From positions 4,829 to 68,828 of the forward strand of contig CAKOUR010000010.1 of assembly GCA_934120635.1 (NCBI GenBank): a stretch of 64,000 bases of DNA, read 5' to 3'. The DNA is from an uncultured Bacilli bacterium (lineage in GTDB: Bacteria; Bacillota_I; Bacilli_A; RF39; UBA660). Position numbers and translations under genes: made by a program. Of this stretch, positions 54,853 to 63,929 are shown piece after piece; the first letter of the stretch is position 1, and every line of letters begins with the position of its first letter. The notes beneath the pieces are model-generated. The model did no database searches and was not told the DNA's origin. It worked only from the letters and a program-made list of their open reading frames with translations.

Positions 54853-57396
54853 TTATTTTCCTTCTACATCATCTAAAAAGTTATTAATAATAACCATTCT
54901 ATCATCAACTTCTTTTAAAGACTCTTTATTTAACATATCAAAACTCAATTGTTCTTGCTCTGGCTTTGCTTCTTCAACATATTCCAAACCATTCAAAGCA
55001 TCTTTAGATAATTCTTGTGCTTTAAGATGAGTATCTTTAATTTTATCTTTTACAACAAACGAACCATTACTGTATCTATCCATAATTGGAATATCTACTA
55101 TTTTCATTTCTTTTTCATACTTCTTAGTTACTACAACAACCTCTGTCTTAACATCTTCCACATAAGCATCAACAATATGACTAGGATTACTCTTAATTTC
55201 CTTCATAAATAATAGTCCTCGGTTACCTCTAGTACCCATGTCAATTTCTGAAAAACGCATTCTCTTAGCTGTTCCTTTATCCGTAAACAAAGTAATATAC
55301 TCAGAATCATTTGGGAAAAGTAATCCACTAACTACTTCATCATCTCTTAAATTAATAGATTTTACTCCACTAGCTTTAATACCAACAGGATTAATATCAG
55401 AAGTTTTATACCACAAACCATAACCTTTCTTAGTTACTACTAAAACATTCGTATCAACACTATAAGTTACATTTACTACTTCATCTTTATCTTTCAACTT
55501 CATCATATTAATAGCCTTAGAATATCTACTAACTTTAAATTCTTTAAGTAAAGTTCTCTTAACCATTCCATTTCTTGTAAATGAAGTAATATAAAGATTC
55601 TGATCAAAATCATAAACAGGCATAGCATTAACAACATACTCATCAGGATCAACCGTAATAATATTACTCATATGTTTGCCCATATCTTTCCATTTTAAAT
55701 CAGGTATTTCATAAACAGGAATATATAAATAATTTCCCAAATTAGTAAATACAAGCAACGTATCTAAAGTATTCATATTATAAAGACCAACAATATAATC
55801 TTTTTCTTTTAAAGTCAAATCTTCAATATTTGAAGCAGCATAACTCCTCAAAGAAGTCCTTTTAATATAGCCTTCATTAGTAACAACAACCATCACATCT
55901 TCTTTAGGAATCATACTAATTGCATCTATTTTAATCTCTGTAATCTCATCACGAATTTCAGTTTTTCTAGGAGTTGCATATTTATCTTTAATCTCCTTCA
56001 ACTCTTTCTTCAAAACCTTAATCAAAACTTTTTCATCACCCAAAATTGCTTCTAACTTTTTCATCGTATCCAATAACTTTTCCATCTCTTCTTGTAAAGA
56101 AACAATATCAGTATTCGTTAATCGATACAATTGTAAAGTAACAATAGCATCAGCTTGTTTCTCAGTAAAGTCATATTCTTTAACTAAATTATCAATAGCA
56201 TTCGCTTTATTTTTAGAAGAACGAATTGTCTTAATCACTTCATCTAAAATAGATATAGCCTTAATCAAACCTTCAACAATATGATACCTAGCCTTAGCCG
56301 TTCTTAAATCAAATTCACTTCTTCTTGTAACAACCTCTTTTTGATGAGCAATATAAGCATCCAATATTCCTAAAATACCAAGTAACATTGGTCTTCTATT
56401 AACAATCACTACATTATTAAAATTATAAGAAATTTGAAGTTCCGTATTCTTATAAAAATAATTTAAAATATTCTCTGCATTAGCATCTTTCTTTAAATCA
56501 ACAACTATACGTAACCCATCTTTATCCGATTCATCTCTTACTTCCAAAATACCATCCATTTTTTTATCTATACGAATTTCATCCATCTTTCTTACCAATA
56601 AAGCTTTATTCACTTCATAAGGAATTTCATGAATAACAATCTTATTCTTTTCCATAGTAACTTTAGACTTTAAAATAATTTTTCCTCTTCCTGTTTGATA
56701 AGCACTTTTTATTCCATCTATTCCTTCTAAAATAGCTCCTGTTGGAAAATCTGGACCTTTAATAAATTGCATCACTTCTTCTAAAGTAGAATTAGGATGA
56801 TCTAATCGATCAATAGTAGCATCAATTACCTCTCCTAAATTATGAGGGGGAATATTTGTCGCATATCCAGCAGAAATACCCGTCGTTCCATTAACTAAAA
56901 GATTAGGAAAACGACTTGGTAAAACAGTTGGTTCTAACAAAGTATCATCATAATTTGGAGCCATTGTTACAGTATCTTTATCAATATCCTGAAGCATAAC
57001 TCCAGCAATTTCAGAAAGCCTTGCTTCCGTATAACGACTAGCAGCAGCCGAATCTCCATCAATAGAACCGTTATTACCTTGCATATCGACAAATGGTTCT
57101 TTCATCTTCCAATCTTGACTCATTCGAACAATTGCCTCATAAATAGAAGAATCCCCATGTGGATGATATTTACCCATAACATCTCCAACCGCACGAGCAC
57201 TCTTCTTATAAGGTTTATCAAAAGTATTTTTTTCTTTATACATAGAATATAAAATTCTTCTCTGCACTGGCTTCAATCCATCTCGAACATCAGGAATTGC
57301 TCTATCCTGAATAATATACTTAGAATAAGTTCCAAAACGCTCTCCCATGATTTCTTCCAGTGAATAATCGTAAATTTTTTTTATTATGTCTTCCAT
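54853..57396 (-). CDS. parC: DNA topoisomerase IV subunit A
   Basis: An 847-residue type IIA topoisomerase subunit. Catalytic Tyr122 is in AAASRYTEARLS. The QRDR has wild-type Ser and Glu (YHPHGDSSIYEA). MQGNNGSIDGD (NNGS rather than NFGS) and the lack of a clean QRRGGKG GyrA box in the C-terminal beta-pinwheel (only GTRGNRG is seen) favour ParC over GyrA. No parE lies next to it, which is unusual; the 250 bp upstream is non-coding. Confidence 0.85.
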   Translation of the reverse strand: MEDIIKKIYDYSLEEIMGERFGTYSKYIIQDRAIPDVRDGLKPVQRRILYSMYKEKNTFDKPYKKSARAVGDVMGKYHPHGDSSIYEAIVRMSQDWKMKEPFVDMQGNNGSIDGDSAAASRYTEARLSEIAGVMLQDIDKDTVTMAPNYDDTLLEPTVLPSRFPNLLVNGTTGISAGYATNIPPHNLGEVIDATIDRLDHPNSTLEEVMQFIKGPDFPTGAILEGIDGIKSAYQTGRGKIILKSKVTMEKNKIVIHEIPYEVNKALLVRKMDEIRIDKKMDGILEVRDESDKDGLRIVVDLKKDANAENILNYFYKNTELQISYNFNNVVIVNRRPMLLGILGILDAYIAHQKEVVTRRSEFDLRTAKARYHIVEGLIKAISILDEVIKTIRSSKNKANAIDNLVKEYDFTEKQADAIVTLQLYRLTNTDIVSLQEEMEKLLDTMKKLEAILGDEKVLIKVLKKELKEIKDKYATPRKTEIRDEITEIKIDAISMIPKEDVMVVVTNEGYIKRTSLRSYAASNIEDLTLKEKDYIVGLYNMNTLDTLLVFTNLGNYLYIPVYEIPDLKWKDMGKHMSNIITVDPDEYVVNAMPVYDFDQNLYITSFTRNGMVKRTLLKEFKVSRYSKAINMMKLKDKDEVVNVTYSVDTNVLVVTKKGYGLWYKTSDINPVGIKASGVKSINLRDDEVVSGLLFPNDSEYITLFTDKGTAKRMRFSEIDMGTRGNRGLLFMKEIKSNPSHIVDAYVEDVKTEVVVVTKKYEKEMKIVDIPIMDRYSNGSFVVKDKIKDTHLKAQELSKDALNGLEYVEEAKPEQEQLSFDMLNKESLKEVDDRMVIINNFLDDVEGK

Positions 57397-57648
57397 AGCA
57401 TCACCATGTTATAAGTCTATCATAAATTATTTTTATTGGCAAGAAAATTAACCTCTTTTTATTGTAATTAACTTAGAGTAATCTTTATTATATGACAAAA
57501 ATACTTAAAAATCTTTTTCTTTCAAATAAAAAAAGATACTAGATAAAAATATTAATTCCTCAATCTTTTCAAATTAAAGAATCAAAATATTCTAGTAACT
57601 TTTTACTAACGTAACATTATCATTAAAATTTACTTATACATTTTTATT

Positions 57649-58416
57649 CTATTGACAATTTCTGATATCTTTAATTGTTGTTTTAGTACTAACGTATGAA
57701 ATGTCATCAAATTTATAATTACCTAAGTATTTCATCTTAAAAATTGCACTCACAATTTCATCATCTTTATATTCATTTCCATTTTCACATAAATCAATAG
57801 TTTCTCCTAGATTAGTGATATATGATGAAGCTAATCCCCCTTGAATATGTTTTGTTCCAGCAAAACTTATTGTTCCATCATCAGATATATTAAAAATTTC
57901 ATTTTGACTATAACTTGGATAAATTTGATATTGATTACCATCTTTATCTATAAATCTAGATATTGTTTTAACTTCAGTTCCATCTAAATCATAAATATAC
58001 ATTTTACTAATTAAAGACTCAGTTTCAAAAAATATCATGACATCATTATAAACACTAACTTGAAGTAAAGATATAGGTCCTTCAACAGCTTTATACACAA
58101 CTTTATCTCCTAATTTAACTTCAGATTGACTTACATACAATGTTTTTTCACCTGATGTGGTAGAAATTTTCTTTTGACATCCATTTTCGCATTCTTTTTC
58201 TTCTGAAAAGATTACCGAAATATTATTTAATACTTCTTTGGTATCTTTATCTTCATTTTCTTTTACAGAAGTATTTTCTTGATTTTCTATCTCATTTTTG
58301 ATTTCTTTATGATTAAAAGTTATTGTATTTGTTGCAAATAAGATACATAATACTACTAATATCAGTATAATTACTCCCATTAACATAATAACTATTTTAT
58401 TATTCTTTTTTTCCAT
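57649..58416 (-). CDS. Membrane-anchored exported protein, unknown
   Basis: A 255-residue protein with an N-terminal membrane segment (VIMLMGVIILILVVLCILFA), a charged Glu/Asn/Lys linker (about 35-65) and a beta-rich outer domain. Cysteines in KECENGCQKK, IDLCENG and the final NCQ could form disulphides. AAGGAGTGG precedes the ATG. No known motif is visible. Confidence 0.75.
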   Translation of the reverse strand: MEKKNNKIVIMLMGVIILILVVLCILFATNTITFNHKEIKNEIENQENTSVKENEDKDTKEVLNNISVIFSEEKECENGCQKKISTTSGEKTLYVSQSEVKLGDKVVYKAVEGPISLLQVSVYNDVMIFFETESLISKMYIYDLDGTEVKTISRFIDKDGNQYQIYPSYSQNEIFNISDDGTISFAGTKHIQGGLASSYITNLGETIDLCENGNEYKDDEIVSAIFKMKYLGNYKFDDISYVSTKTTIKDIRNCQ

Positions 58417-58503
58417 TTTTATCCACTCCTTCTATTCTAAGAATAACATAAAAAGTACTTAATTACTATATTAATTTAAATATTTTTTGAAAAAATATTG
58501 TAA

Positions 58504-58534
58504 AGAAAAAACCTGAGAAATAAATCCCAGATTT
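58504..58534 (-). terminator. Terminator of the rplM-rpsI operon
   Basis: A 10-bp stem with G-T pairs (arms 58509-58518 and 58525-58534) runs into a T tract on the minus strand, 18 bp past the rpsI stop. Confidence 0.8.
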
Positions 58535-58552
58535 CCAATAAATAATATAATA

Positions 58553-58972
58553 TTATCTCTTACTAAATTGAGGCGCACGACGAGCTGCTTTTAATCCTGG
58601 TTTCTTTCTTTCTTTTGCTCTTGCATCTCTAGTAATGAAACCATTTCTTTTTAAAATTGAACGATAAGAATCTTCTTTACCAGCATTATCCTTATCATAC
58701 TCTAATAAAGCTCTAGCAATACCTAAACGAATTGCTCCAGTTTGTCCACTGTATCCACCACCACGAACATTTACAATTACATCAAATGTTTCTTTATTAT
58801 CAGTAACTTCTAATGGTTGCATTAAATCCATTACTAATACTTCATGAGGAAAATATTCATGAACATCTCTACCATTTACAGTAATATTTCCCTTACCTGG
58901 AACTAATGTTACTCTAGCACTAGAACTCTTTCTTCTACCAGTTCCGTAAAATTTTCTTTCCTTATTTGCCAT
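58553..58972 (-). CDS. rpsI: Small ribosomal subunit protein uS9
   Basis: A 139-residue 30S protein: YGTGRRKSSSARV at the N-terminus, VRGGGYSGQTGAIRLGIARAL in the middle and the tRNA-contacting tail KKPGLKAARRAPQFSKR. Its start lies 11 bp inside rplM, with AGGAGG inside the rplM coding sequence, so the two are coupled. Confidence 0.97.
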   Translation of the reverse strand: MANKERKFYGTGRRKSSSARVTLVPGKGNITVNGRDVHEYFPHEVLVMDLMQPLEVTDNKETFDVIVNVRGGGYSGQTGAIRLGIARALLEYDKDNAGKEDSYRSILKRNGFITRDARAKERKKPGLKAARRAPQFSKR

Positions 58973-59414
58973 TCTTTGTTCCTCCTAATGTAACCAATTT
59001 AGGTTGTTGTGCAGTATGAGGATGCTCACTTCCTGCATATACATGTAATTTCTTATACATTTGTCTTCCTAATCTACCTTTTGGAAGCATTCCTTTAATT
59101 GCTCTTTCCATCATTTCTTCTGGATAATTAGCTTTCATTTCTTTAGCAGTTCTTTCTCTTAATCCTCCAACATATCTAGAGTGATCATAATATTTCTTGT
59201 CCTCTAACTTATTACCAGTTAATAATACTTCACTAGCATTAATAATGATAATATTATCTCCACAATCAACATGTGGTGTGTAAGTTGCTTTATGCTTTCC
59301 TCTTAACATAGTAGCAGCTTTTGAGGCAACGCGTCCAAGTGGCATATCCTTAGCATCAATTACATACCAATCACGAACAACATTTTCCTTTGTTTGCATA
59401 AAAGTTGTCTTCAT
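58962..59414 (-). CDS. rplM: Large ribosomal subunit protein uL13
   Basis: A 150-residue 50S protein: WYVIDAKDMPLGRVAS, LRGKHKATYTPHVDCGD, KYYDHSRYVGGLRER and MLPKGRLGRQMYKKLHVYAG. It heads the rplM-rpsI operon, which here is separate from the large ribosomal clusters as in other Bacilli. Confidence 0.97.
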   Translation of the reverse strand: MKTTFMQTKENVVRDWYVIDAKDMPLGRVASKAATMLRGKHKATYTPHVDCGDNIIIINASEVLLTGNKLEDKKYYDHSRYVGGLRERTAKEMKANYPEEMMERAIKGMLPKGRLGRQMYKKLHVYAGSEHPHTAQQPKLVTLGGTKNGK

Positions 59415-59500
59415 TTTTTCAAATCTCCTTTATATTTTTTCATTTACTCCAACTAAAACCGTGTTCCCAATACGAAAATAGCTGAAATAGAAAATGTACC
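59415..59500 (-). promoter_or_regulatory. Possible L13 leader RNA
   Basis: Between the promoter and rplM lies an untranslated leader of about 85 nt containing GTATTGGGAACACGG and TTTTAGTTGGAG, more G-rich than the surroundings. It sits where Bacilli carry an L13 autoregulatory leader; I could not confirm the fold. Confidence 0.4.
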
Positions 59501-59507
59501 GATTATG

Positions 59508-59536
59508 ATTATATGCGAAAATCAATTTTTTGTCAA
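59508..59536 (-). promoter_or_regulatory. Consensus sigma-A promoter of rplM-rpsI
   Basis: Minus strand: TTGACA (59531-59536), 17-bp spacer, TATAAT (59508-59513), both perfect. The strongest promoter in the window. Confidence 0.9.
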
Positions 59537-60120
59537 TAATTTAAGAACATTTTTATAAAAAATTAACTATCAGTAATTATCTACAAAATTACTTTTATGC
59601 TCTATCTTTGCCCATGATACATTTTTGATCACCAAAGCTTGAATTGCACAAAATAAATAAGTAATTAAATAAACAGAATTAAAAAAAATTACCTTAATTT
59701 TAGACAACTATTAAAACATAACTTATGATTTTCTCTCTTTATCATATAGACAATAACCATAAACAACCCTCGTCATAGAAAGAATAAAAAAATTCCTTGT
59801 TTGATGATAATATCTAAAAAAATACTGTACCCGTTCAAAAAAAGAATCAAAAATAGACAAAAGAATAAAAATAACTTTTCAAAAGATAATTCATAAGCAA
59901 AAACAACATTACTTCCCATATATCCATATCCTCACTTTACTACCACTTAAATAACAAAAAACATTTCTCCATTACCTTCTCTATCAAAAAAGTTTAGACT
60001 AATTCAGTACTTTCTTAACCAAAAGCACTAAAATATTTAACAGTATAGCCCAAAATTAAATTGACGTAAATTGACAAATTTTGCAAAATGTCTATTATGT
60101 CAACACAAATTCATTTTTGA
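59537..60120. other. Gene-poor stretch with possible decayed reading frames
   Basis: No convincing gene. On the minus strand a 48-codon hydrophobic frame (59773-59919, MGSNVVFAYELSFEKLFLFF) and, in another frame, a basic aromatic stretch ending at 59723 (FFERVQYFFRYYHQTR, RVVYGYCLYDKERKS) overlap. Joined by a frameshift near 59830 they could be one broken small gene; no family is recognised. Confidence 0.3.
60061..60103. repeat. Imperfect 43-bp inverted repeat rich in TTGAC/GTCAA
   Basis: Arms at 60061-60076 (TTGACGTAAATTGACA) and 60089-60103 (TGTCTATTATGTCAA) flank a palindromic core TTTTGCAAAA. Further TTGAC units lie close by. It is between clpC and the gene-poor stretch; an operator or a transposon-end relic is possible. 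Confidence 0.5.
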
Positions 60121-60124
60121 CAGC

Positions 60125-60152
60125 AAAAAAGCAAGTACACAAACTACTTTGC
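60125..60152 (-). terminator. Terminator of clpC
   Basis: A stem with one bulged A (GCAAAGTA/TACTTGC) overlapping the clpC stop, followed on the minus strand by six T. Confidence 0.75.
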
Positions 60153-62441
60153 CTCCTGAAGAACCAGTGTACTCACTTCTAACTTTTCCTTATTCATTAC
60201 CCGATCAATAATTTGACTTTCTACCTTACTCTCAATAATTTTTGAAATCTTTCTAGCACCATACTGCTGATAATTTGATTCTCTTACTATCTCTGATATA
60301 AGATTTGCTGACAACCTCAAATCTAAATATTTTCCCTTTAATTTTTTCAATTGTTTCTTAACAATACAAACCACATCTTTCTCCGTTAAAGAATTAAAAG
60401 GAATAACACTATCAATTCTATTTAAAAGAGGAAGAGGAAGTTTTTGCTTCAAACTACTCTCCAAGCAAGAACGCTTATCTTGGGAAAAACCAACTTTATT
60501 TTCTTCAAAACCTAAATTAGAAGTCATAATAATAATATTATTTCGAAAATTAACTGTATTATTTTTAGCATCCGTAAGCTCACCAACATCTAAAATTTGA
60601 TAAAGTAAATTTAAAACACTAGGACTAGCTTTATCAATTTCATCCAATAAAATAACTGCTGTCGGCTTTTCCTTAATTTTAGTTAAAACCGTATTATTAT
60701 CATCATATCCCACATAACCAGGAGCAGAACCAATAATCTTATTAATAGAAGTTGCATCAGCATACTCACTCATATCTAAACGAATTAAATTCTTTTCCCC
60801 ACTCAAAAATTTAGCATAAGAAGTTGCTAAGTTCGTTTTCCCCACCCCTGTAGGACCAACAAACAAATAAGACTTTACCCGATTATTAGCATACCCAAAT
60901 TTCATCTTCTTAGTTGCCTGAATCAACTCTTGAATCGCTTCATTTTGCCCAATCACATGATTCTTTAATTCTTTTTCCAATTTTTCAATCGTACTTGCCT
61001 TTTCCTTCAAAATCTCATAAACAGGAATCTCAGTCTTTTCATGAATTACCTTAGCAACATCTTCCAAAGTCACAACCTTATAATTTTTCTTATTCCTTAA
61101 CTCAAATTCATTAATCTCTGAAGTTAATGCCGATTCCCTTTTTAAAGAAAGATAGGCTTCCTTCAAATTATTATCTAAAATATAAGCATTCTTATCCCTT
61201 CGAACTTCATTTCTCTCTTTTTTTAATTGATTTAACTTCTTTACCTCATTTGTTTCCCTAATACTAATAGAAGAAGAAACCTCATCTAAAACATCAATAG
61301 CCTTATCAGGATTATGACGATAATAAATATATTTATCCGAAAGATGAACAATCTCACTAATCATATCATCAGGAATCTTTACTTGATGATAATGCTCATA
61401 AATTGGCTTCAATTTATTCAATATCAAAACTGTAGTATCAAGAGAAGGTTCCTCAATAATAATTTTTTGAAACCTCCTATCCAAAGCCTTATCTTCCTCA
61501 ATAAATTTCTTATATTCTTTTATCGTAGTTGCCCCAATACAATGAACAGTCCCCCTAGCAAGTGCAGGTTTCAAAATATTAGAAGCATCAATAGCCCCTT
61601 CTGCACCTCCTGCTCCAACTAAAGTATGAATCTCATCAATAAAAAGAATAATATTTTCTTCTTGTTCTACTTCTCTTAAAATTTTTTGCATCCTCTCTTC
61701 AAATTCCCCACGATATTTAGTACCCGAAACAAGCGTTGCCATATCCAAAGAAATAATCCTTTTATTCTGCAAATTCAAAGGAACTTCCCCATCAGCAATT
61801 TTTTGAGACAACGCTTCAATAATTGCCGTCTTTCCTACCCCAGCTTCTCCAATTAAAATAGGATTATTCTTCATCCTACGACAAAGAATTTCCACAACAC
61901 GATTTAATTCTTTTTCTCTCCCAACAACAGGATCCATCTTCTGTTTTTTAGCCTTCTCCACCAAATCATACCCAAGCTCATCAATCAATAACTTTCTCTT
62001 TCTCTTTTTTTGCTTCCTAATTAATTTCACAGAAAATTCATCATACAAATCCTCCAAAGAAATTCCCATACCAATCAAAATACGAATAGCAATTCCCTCC
62101 CCCTCCTCCAAAAGAGCAGAGAAAAGATGCTCCGGTGTAACCTCACCATTATTATTATCCTTAGCATCCAAAAGAGAATTTTCCATAATTTTCTTAAGAA
62201 GAGGAGTATAAAGATAAAATTTAGCACACTTTGTCCCTTTCCCTATAACAGAAACAATTTCCTCCCTAAAATTATCATAACTTAACCCATATTCTCCTAA
62301 CTTTTGAGAAAGAACTTCATCATTTTTTAAAATAGACAAAATTAAATGTTCTGTTCCAATATAAGGATGATTTAATGCCATCATCTCTTCTCTCGCTTTT
62401 AATAGTACAAATTGTGCTTCCTCACTAAAATTACCAAGCAT
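60144..62441 (-). CDS. clpC: AAA+ unfoldase ClpC
   Basis: A 765-residue Hsp100 protein: two N-domain repeats (FSEEAQFVLLKAREE...NHPYIGTEHLILSIL), AAA-1 with Walker A GEAGVGKTAIIEALSQ and Walker B LFIDEIHTLVGAG, a short middle domain, and AAA-2 with Walker A GPTGVGKTNLA and Walker B ILLDEIDKAS. NKVGFSQ holds the VGF loop that docks on ClpP. The short middle domain separates it from ClpB. The ATG at 62441 (MLGNFSEEAQ) has AAAGGGG at better distance than the ATG at 62447. No mcsA, mcsB or ctsR is adjacent. Confidence 0.92.
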   Translation of the reverse strand: MLGNFSEEAQFVLLKAREEMMALNHPYIGTEHLILSILKNDEVLSQKLGEYGLSYDNFREEIVSVIGKGTKCAKFYLYTPLLKKIMENSLLDAKDNNNGEVTPEHLFSALLEEGEGIAIRILIGMGISLEDLYDEFSVKLIRKQKKRKRKLLIDELGYDLVEKAKKQKMDPVVGREKELNRVVEILCRRMKNNPILIGEAGVGKTAIIEALSQKIADGEVPLNLQNKRIISLDMATLVSGTKYRGEFEERMQKILREVEQEENIILFIDEIHTLVGAGGAEGAIDASNILKPALARGTVHCIGATTIKEYKKFIEEDKALDRRFQKIIIEEPSLDTTVLILNKLKPIYEHYHQVKIPDDMISEIVHLSDKYIYYRHNPDKAIDVLDEVSSSISIRETNEVKKLNQLKKERNEVRRDKNAYILDNNLKEAYLSLKRESALTSEINEFELRNKKNYKVVTLEDVAKVIHEKTEIPVYEILKEKASTIEKLEKELKNHVIGQNEAIQELIQATKKMKFGYANNRVKSYLFVGPTGVGKTNLATSYAKFLSGEKNLIRLDMSEYADATSINKIIGSAPGYVGYDDNNTVLTKIKEKPTAVILLDEIDKASPSVLNLLYQILDVGELTDAKNNTVNFRNNIIIMTSNLGFEENKVGFSQDKRSCLESSLKQKLPLPLLNRIDSVIPFNSLTEKDVVCIVKKQLKKLKGKYLDLRLSANLISEIVRESNYQQYGARKISKIIESKVESQIIDRVMNKEKLEVSTLVLQEAK

Positions 62442-62539
62442 ATTCATGCCCCTTTCTTCTAAATATTATTTTATTTTCTTAATAGTTATTTCATTTTACT
62501 ATTTCTATTTTGTACTTAATCTCAAAAATTTAAACAAAT

Positions 62540-62965
62540 TTAACGTAATTCCTGACAAGTACCTGGCTGTGGCCGATAAAAACAATGATTTTTATAACGA
62601 CCAGCTAAATTTTGATCCCACCATGTTGCTTTACAAGACTCCCCAGTAGTTGGTGCATAAAACCACAATGCATTAGTTGCAGGATAATAATATTCTCCTC
62701 GAATAACCCTTCTAGCTAAACTCTTCTCAAGTTCTGTCGGATTTCCATAAAAAAGACTACTAGAAGGCCCACTAAAACCACCAGGAGATTGATATACCAT
62801 TTTACTAATACTAGTAATATCCTTAAAAGTTAAACATTTAGCAATCACTCGATTAACTCCAACATTTCCTACCATCAGCATGCCCAAATTTCCTTCCCCT
62901 ACCGCTTCAGCACGCATCAAACGAGCCAAGAGTTCCAATTCTTTCTCGGTATATTTTACAATCAT
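62540..62965 (-). CDS. Spore cortex/cell-wall hydrolase, CwlJ-like
   Basis: A 141-residue SleB/CwlJ catalytic domain without a peptidoglycan-binding domain or signal peptide, hence CwlJ-like. Catalytic Glu is in LMRAEAVGEGNLGM; VGNVGVNRV, NALWFYAP and the closing HCFYRPQPGTCQ are family motifs. It would depolymerise cortex at germination. The ATG at 62965 follows GGGTGGT; an ATG at 62977 overlaps that site. Confidence 0.9.
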   Translation of the reverse strand: MIVKYTEKELELLARLMRAEAVGEGNLGMLMVGNVGVNRVIAKCLTFKDITSISKMVYQSPGGFSGPSSSLFYGNPTELEKSLARRVIRGEYYYPATNALWFYAPTTGESCKATWWDQNLAGRYKNHCFYRPQPGTCQELR

Positions 62966-63041
62966 TTTACCACCCAAAATAGTATATGCTTAACTTCAAT
63001 CATTCATGCTTCTTTTCCCACAAAAATAATTTTAAAAAAAG

Positions 63042-63062
63042 AAAATACTAAATCAGTACTTT
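63042..63062. repeat. TACTTA-type hairpin without an obvious gene to terminate
   Basis: TACT/AGTA arms with flanking AAA/TTT and an AAATC loop, between the divergent CwlJ-like and YlmH-like genes. It resembles the terminators listed elsewhere but no gene ends here. Confidence 0.4.
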
Positions 63063-63138
63063 AATCAAAATAAAAGCAACAAAGTAAGAAAAATTTTTAA
63101 ATTTCTTAAAGAATGATATAATGATAAAGGTGAATTTC

Positions 63139-63831
63139 ATGAAAAAAGATCAATATAAAATAGAAAAATACAAAGAAAAATTAGAACGAGGAGAATACAC
63201 AGGATTCATCCCCAGAAGTACTGCTACCACTCTCCAACATCAACTAAGAAAAAATTCATTTTCAGAGTTTATCCCATTCGAAGATGCCGATAAAATTATT
63301 TTTTACACTCAAACAAAACCAGAAATTACTTTATGTAAAATCATCTGCAGTGGAAAAATTACCCACGCAATGATTCTAGGAACCCTATTTAGTTTATCAC
63401 TTTGCGATGATACATTTGGAGATATTATATTTTGGCAAGAAAATTTCTACATATACTTATTTTCAAACCTCTATCCCTACTTAAAACAAGAACTCTCTAC
63501 CATCGGACAATACAAAATACAAATAGAAACAGTTCCATTAAATAGTTTAGCAGATTATAAACGAGAATTTTTGGAGAAAAAAGTCATAGTTTCCAGTTTA
63601 AGAATAGATAATATAATTTCACAGCTTATTGGAACCAGTCGTGACAAAATTCTAGAAAAAATGAAAAATCAAGAAATCATTTTAAATGATGAAATATTAA
63701 AAAAGTCTCACATCAACCTAAAAGAAAATGATCGTTTTAGTATCAGAAAGCAAGGAAAATTCTTATTCGACCGAATAGAAGGAAAAACAAAAAAAGAAAA
63801 ATTCATTTTAATAATCAAAAAATATTGCTAA
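63139..63831 (+). CDS. ylmH: S4-domain RNA-binding protein, YlmH-like
   Basis: A 230-residue protein with the YlmH layout: an N-terminal part (GFIPRSTATTLQHQLRK), a middle alpha/beta domain (TLCKIICSGKITHAMILGTL, then GDIIFWQENFYIYL) and a C-terminal S4 domain (SSLRIDNIISQLIGTSRDKI...KENDRFSIRKQGKF). YlmH binds ribosomal complexes and has been linked to ribosome-associated quality control. The ATG at 63139 follows AAAGGTG; an ATG at 63121 lies in the TATAAT -10 region (63117-63122). Confidence 0.88.
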   Translation: MKKDQYKIEKYKEKLERGEYTGFIPRSTATTLQHQLRKNSFSEFIPFEDADKIIFYTQTKPEITLCKIICSGKITHAMILGTLFSLSLCDDTFGDIIFWQENFYIYLFSNLYPYLKQELSTIGQYKIQIETVPLNSLADYKREFLEKKVIVSSLRIDNIISQLIGTSRDKILEKMKNQEIILNDEILKKSHINLKENDRFSIRKQGKFLFDRIEGKTKKEKFILIIKKYC

Positions 63832-63929
63832 AACAAAAAATAATAAATCATCTAATATTACTTTTTTAATTCAAAAGTTAGAGATTTTAAAAATTTTGAT
63901 AGTGCAAAAAATCACATCCAATTTTGATA

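Noticed and set aside
54853..57396. Calling this gene gyrA
   Set aside because: NNGS rather than NFGS near the catalytic Tyr and no clean GyrA box in the C-terminal domain favour ParC.
59773..59919. 48-codon hydrophobic frame as a real gene
   Set aside because: Ribosome site is only fair, the sequence is low-complexity, and an overlapping frame looks equally coding.
60061..60103. CtsR operator for clpC
   Set aside because: It lies downstream of clpC, and the units are TTGAC inverted repeats, not the GGTCAAA heptad direct repeats of CtsR.
62446..62649. 67-codon plus-strand frame across the clpC/CwlJ junction
   Set aside because: It overlaps the end of the conserved CwlJ-like gene antisense, has low complexity and no ribosome site.
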